In this document: positions 60,720 to 64,000 of the stretch, piece after piece
Position numbering within the stretch: the stretch's first letter is position 1
Layout: each line of letters begins with the position of its first letter
Source of the DNA: Pseudoalteromonas luteoviolacea
GTDB lineage: Bacteria > Pseudomonadota > Gammaproteobacteria > Enterobacterales > Alteromonadaceae
Assembly: GCF_001750165.1 (NCBI RefSeq)
Contig: NZ_CP015412.1
Location: 248,001 to 312,000 of the forward strand
Length of the DNA stretch: 64,000 nucleotides
Direction: 5' to 3'
Made by a program: the position numbers and the translations under genes
Notes under the pieces: generated by a model
What the model was told of the DNA's origin: nothing
What the model saw: the letters and a program-made list of their open reading frames with translations, nothing else
Database searches by the model: none

Positions 60720-62711
60720 ATGGAAGGGTTACAGCAACTTTTTTATCTTCATGGTATTGGGTTTGATTTTGTTAAATATGATGGAGAGCATGTCGTTTTT
60801 GACAATTTAACTAGACAAGCTGCACTTGAGTGCTGTGGAGTGAATCCTCATGATCCGCAAGCCATTCAAGATTTAAATTTTGAACTAGATATTGCAACTT
60901 GGAAGAGAGTCGTTGACGAAGTTACTTTATGCAGCAGTGAATCTGGCGCATTTGTACTTAAGGTTCATGAATCTTTAAGGCAATCAATGGTCAGTGTTAA
61001 AGTTCAGTCAGCCAGCATTGATGCGACGATATCACTTAATACATGTGAAGAAGTGGGGGAGTATATTCATGGAAGCGATCGTTATATAGGATTAGAAATC
61101 TGCCTAGGTGAGCTACCCGTTGGCTATTTTGAGCTGGCTCTTGAGGGGGCGTTTGGTGCAATCACATCTGAGTTGTGGTCGGTGCCAAAACATTGCTATA
61201 ACCCTTATTATTGCGGCAATAAGGAAAAGCCTTTAGGGATATCTTTACAATTATATACGCTCAACAGTGACCGAAATTATGGCATTGGAGATTTTGCTGA
61301 TTTAAAGCAGCTGATTGATTTATTTGCTTCACAAGGGGGCGACTTTGTTCTCTTAAACCCTCTTCATTTATTGTTTTCAGATAGTCCAGAGGAAGCCAGT
61401 CCATATAGTCCTTCTCATCGTTGCCTCATTAACCCTTTGTATATTGCCCTTGATGATCTTCCACAGGTAGTTGGCGATGAGTGTGTGCAGCGATTTATAT
61501 CGACTACAGACGTAGAATCAGGCAGGGCTGTATCAAGTAAATTTATCGACTACACCAAAACGTCAAATTTGAAATATAAGCTATTTCAACAGCTGTATGA
61601 ATGCTGGTTGAAAAGCCCAAATAATGAAGATTGTTTCAACCGATTTATTGTTGAAAAACAAGCCACCTTGGAAGGCCTCGAGTTAAGCCGTTTTGAATGG
61701 TTTTTACAATGGTTGTGTGCTGAGCAGTTGGCCAGCTGCCAAGCGCTGTGTATAGCTAAAGGGATGGGGATTGGGCTGGTTAATGACTTGGCGGTTGGAT
61801 GTACTGGTGGAGGGTTAGAGTTTGGCAGTTTTAGGTCCTGCTTTACTGAAAAAGCGAATATTGGTGCGCCACCAGACCCTTGGGCAGAGCAAGGTCAAAA
61901 TTGGGGAATGCCAGCGTTAAACCCAATAAAAGTTAAACAGCATAAGTTTGCTTATTTTAAGTCGCTTGTCCGTTCTAATTTGAGTCAAGTTGGAGCTTTA
62001 CGTATAGACCATGTGATGTCATTGAGACGTTTATGGTGGTGCTTTACTCATGAAGGGCGAGAGCTGGGTTGTTATGTTTATTATCCATTTGATTACCTGT
62101 TGGCGATACTCAAAATTGAGTCACACTTGCATCGTTCACTTGTTATAGGCGAAGACTTAGGTGTTGTGCCACCTGAAGTAACCAAAGCACTCGACGAGTC
62201 TGCTATTTTTGGAAATACACTCTTTTATTTTGAAAAGAATCATGAGGGAGAATTTAAGGCCTGTGCGCAGCTTAGAGAAAAGGCCTTAATTATGGTTGCC
62301 AACCACGATGTACCGCCATTTCATGGCTGGTGGACGGGGAAAGACATCGATATAAAGCTTGAGTATGGTCTCATTGATGACTCTCAGTCTGGTGATCAAA
62401 AGCATGCTCGTGCGATAGAGAAGCAGCGATTAGTTAAGTGGTTAACTGAGCATGATGGCTCAGAATTCCAGTCAAATTCACTTAGTCAAGATGTATACAG
62501 AGCGATCATGCGAATATTGGCAAAAAGCCCGAGCCAGCTGTTAGCGATTCAGTTAGATGATCTGGATTTGCAAGCATTCCCCGTAAATATCCCAGGTACG
62601 AATAAGGAATACCCCAACTGGCGTCGTAAATTAAATCATGAACTTGATGAGTTATTCGAATTTAATAAAGATTTTATTCAGCATCTCAGTGCAATCAGGA
62701 AGCAGCAATGA
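60720..62711 (+). CDS. malQ: 4-alpha-glucanotransferase
   Basis: A 663-residue GH77 amylomaltase that moves glucan segments between maltodextrins. After an N-terminal region of about 140 residues come the catalytic motifs: LGISLQLYTLNSDRNYGIGDFADLK, ASPYSPSHRCLINPLYIAL, LVNDLAVGCTGGG (shortened relative to the usual VDVA-G-D), GALRIDHVMSLRRLWW with the nucleophile Asp, VIGEDLGVVPPEV with the acid Glu and MVANHDVPPFHGWW. ATG 60720 and GTG 60714 (overlapping the previous stop) are both possible starts. Its end overlaps glgB by four bases (ATGA). Confidence 0.92.
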   Translation: MEGLQQLFYLHGIGFDFVKYDGEHVVFDNLTRQAALECCGVNPHDPQAIQDLNFELDIATWKRVVDEVTLCSSESGAFVLKVHESLRQSMVSVKVQSASIDATISLNTCEEVGEYIHGSDRYIGLEICLGELPVGYFELALEGAFGAITSELWSVPKHCYNPYYCGNKEKPLGISLQLYTLNSDRNYGIGDFADLKQLIDLFASQGGDFVLLNPLHLLFSDSPEEASPYSPSHRCLINPLYIALDDLPQVVGDECVQRFISTTDVESGRAVSSKFIDYTKTSNLKYKLFQQLYECWLKSPNNEDCFNRFIVEKQATLEGLELSRFEWFLQWLCAEQLASCQALCIAKGMGIGLVNDLAVGCTGGGLEFGSFRSCFTEKANIGAPPDPWAEQGQNWGMPALNPIKVKQHKFAYFKSLVRSNLSQVGALRIDHVMSLRRLWWCFTHEGRELGCYVYYPFDYLLAILKIESHLHRSLVIGEDLGVVPPEVTKALDESAIFGNTLFYFEKNHEGEFKACAQLREKALIMVANHDVPPFHGWWTGKDIDIKLEYGLIDDSQSGDQKHARAIEKQRLVKWLTEHDGSEFQSNSLSQDVYRAIMRILAKSPSQLLAIQLDDLDLQAFPVNIPGTNKEYPNWRRKLNHELDELFEFNKDFIQHLSAIRKQQ

Positions 62712-64000
62712 ATACCGTAAGTAAAAATGTTGAGATTTTAGAAGATTACACAGACCAAGTGAGTGCCTTACAATCCGGCACATTTTCGGATCCATTTAAT
62801 TTTTTGGGCCCTCACATTGTAAAGGTTGGGTCGAAAGCATATACAGTGTTACGTGTTTTTATTCCAAGCGCCCGCAATGTCTCCGTTGTATTAAACAAAA
62901 AAGCGAAGACAATGGTGCGTTATTTAGAAACTGACTTATTCACCCTCGTACTAAATACTGAGCTAGATAGTAGAAATTACCAAATAAAAGTAGAGTTTGA
63001 GTCTGGTTCTTTCCTTTTTGATGACGTTTATAGCTTTAGCAGTGCGCTGGATGAAGATGCTATGTATCTATTTAATGAAGGGACATTGGAGCATGGGTAC
63101 GAACATTTTGGCGCACGGTTTATTGAACATCAGGGCTCACAGGGGGTTCAGTTTAGTGTTTGGGCGCCCAACGCAAAAAGTGTGTCAGTCATTGGGGAGT
63201 TTAATTATTGGCAATCTAGCCAACATTTTATGCGTCATCACCCAGCTAGTGGAGTATGGGATTTATTTATTCCCAATTTATCAGAAGACAGTTGCTACAA
63301 ATTTTCCATCACCACGGTAAGTGGAGAGAAGCTTGAGAAAGCAGACCCTTATGCTAGAAAAATGCAGCAGGCACCAGGAACAGCGAGCGTACTGCAACAA
63401 AGTATAAATATACGGAATTTAGACGAAAAAAAATCGCAAGCACGTGCAAAACGTAATCATGTAGAGTCACCAATATCTATATATGAAGTGCACCTAGGTT
63501 CTTGGAAGCGCAGGCAGAGCGAGGGAAATCGTTATTTAACTTATCGAGAACTCGCCGATGATCTTATTCCATATGTGAAAAAGCTAGGGTTTTCCCATAT
63601 CCAGCTTATGCCCATTAGTGAGTTTCCCTTTGACGGTTCATGGGGTTATCAACCAGTAGGTTTATTTGCGCCGTCAAGTCGTTTTGGTTCTGTAGACGAC
63701 TTTTTGTATTTCAGTAAGGTTTGTAACGAGCAGGAAATAGGCCTTTTGCTAGATTGGGTGCCAGGTCACTTTCCGACAGATCCGCACGGCCTAAACCGCT
63801 TTGATGGTACGCACTTGTATGAACATGCTGACAAACGTCAAGGGTTTCATCCTGATTGGAACACCTGTGTTTTTAATTATGATAGGCCAGAAGTAAAAAG
63901 CTATTTGCTCTCTAATGCAAATTACTGGGTTTCAGAGTTTCAATTGGATGGGTTGCGAGTCGATGCAGTGGCATCCATGCTGTATTTGGACTACTCCAGA
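62708..64000 (+). CDS. glgB: 1,4-alpha-glucan branching enzyme, cut by the window end
   Basis: The first 431 codons of a GlgB that makes alpha-1,6 branches in glycogen. Seen here: an N-terminal N1 domain, a CBM48 domain (VQFSVWAPNAKSVSVIGEFN and WDLFIP), the segment IYEVHLGSWKR, the IQLMPISEFPFDGSWGYQP region, LLDWVPGHFPTDPHGL and, at the very end, LDGLRVDAVASMLYLDYSR, which carries the nucleophile Asp. The acid Glu and C-terminal domain lie beyond 64000. The frame is open to the last base. It overlaps malQ by four bases. Confidence 0.95.
   Translation, partial: MNTVSKNVEILEDYTDQVSALQSGTFSDPFNFLGPHIVKVGSKAYTVLRVFIPSARNVSVVLNKKAKTMVRYLETDLFTLVLNTELDSRNYQIKVEFESGSFLFDDVYSFSSALDEDAMYLFNEGTLEHGYEHFGARFIEHQGSQGVQFSVWAPNAKSVSVIGEFNYWQSSQHFMRHHPASGVWDLFIPNLSEDSCYKFSITTVSGEKLEKADPYARKMQQAPGTASVLQQSINIRNLDEKKSQARAKRNHVESPISIYEVHLGSWKRRQSEGNRYLTYRELADDLIPYVKKLGFSHIQLMPISEFPFDGSWGYQPVGLFAPSSRFGSVDDFLYFSKVCNEQEIGLLLDWVPGHFPTDPHGLNRFDGTHLYEHADKRQGFHPDWNTCVFNYDRPEVKSYLLSNANYWVSEFQLDGLRVDAVASMLYLDYSR

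Noticed and set aside
1..64000. Mobile elements, CRISPR arrays, tRNA and rRNA genes, prophage or defence islands
   Set aside because: Looked for on both strands; no direct-repeat arrays, transposase or integrase motifs, or tRNA-like cloverleaf ends were seen.

Overview
The window reads as one chromosomal segment of a marine gammaproteobacterium, most likely Pseudoalteromonas or a close Alteromonadales relative. This is inferred from moderately AT-rich DNA, an Oar-like TonB receptor, a secreted chitin-binding subtilase, a sortilin-repeat surface protein with a GlyGly-CTERM-like tail, the arginine succinyltransferase branch and several small families typical of this group (VF530, TIGR02647, DUF3081, DUF2189). 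No tRNA, rRNA, CRISPR array, insertion sequence, integrase or phage gene was seen.

Layout. 1-7.5 kb: DUF2189 membrane protein, arginase-family hydrolase, orphan binding protein, three small genes, then tyrosine catabolism (maiA, hmgA) with a divergent MarR regulator and a clear operator/promoter between them. 7.7-15.7 kb: Oar-like TonB receptor, S1/P1 nuclease and UshA-type 5'-nucleotidase, enclosing an unrecognised two-gene membrane module (PhnD-like binding protein plus a bitopic protein with a possible DNA-binding tail) and followed by a 58-residue gene. 16-24 kb: M16 lipoprotein protease, GNAT enzyme, thioesterase and the pqiABC lipid-transport genes. 24-32.5 kb: dnaK-dnaJ with a sigma32-like promoter, ybaK, fadE with a FadR-like site, a kinase-like protein and an EamA transporter. 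32.5-40.3 kb: secreted S8 protease, orphan sugar-type binding protein, cytochrome b562-like protein and a 1350-residue surface protein. 40.4-51.3 kb: zinc-independent ribosomal proteins L36/L31 with a Zur-like box, a plant-type dapA, an RhlE-type helicase, an AFG1/ZapE ATPase, a GST, an AbgT transporter and RNase Z. 51.2-60 kb: an AraC-PPK2-DUF2252 operon, the astC-astA-DUF1338 operon with a divergent Lrp-type regulator, and a GGDEF/EAL protein. 60.4-64 kb: a glycogen/maltodextrin operon (stand-alone CBM48, malQ, glgB) cut by the window end.

How parts fit. Several blocks look like coupled functions: extracellular nucleic-acid breakdown (S1/P1 nuclease, 5'-nucleotidase, TonB receptor), secreted protein and chitin degradation, envelope lipid homeostasis, protein folding, and amino-acid catabolism. 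The least explained locus is the two-gene module at 12006-13816 between the nuclease and nucleotidase genes.

Limits. All family assignments come from reading motifs and remembered family patterns; no database search was run. Start codons were moved from the longest frame where a ribosome binding site and family length agreed; these are marked.
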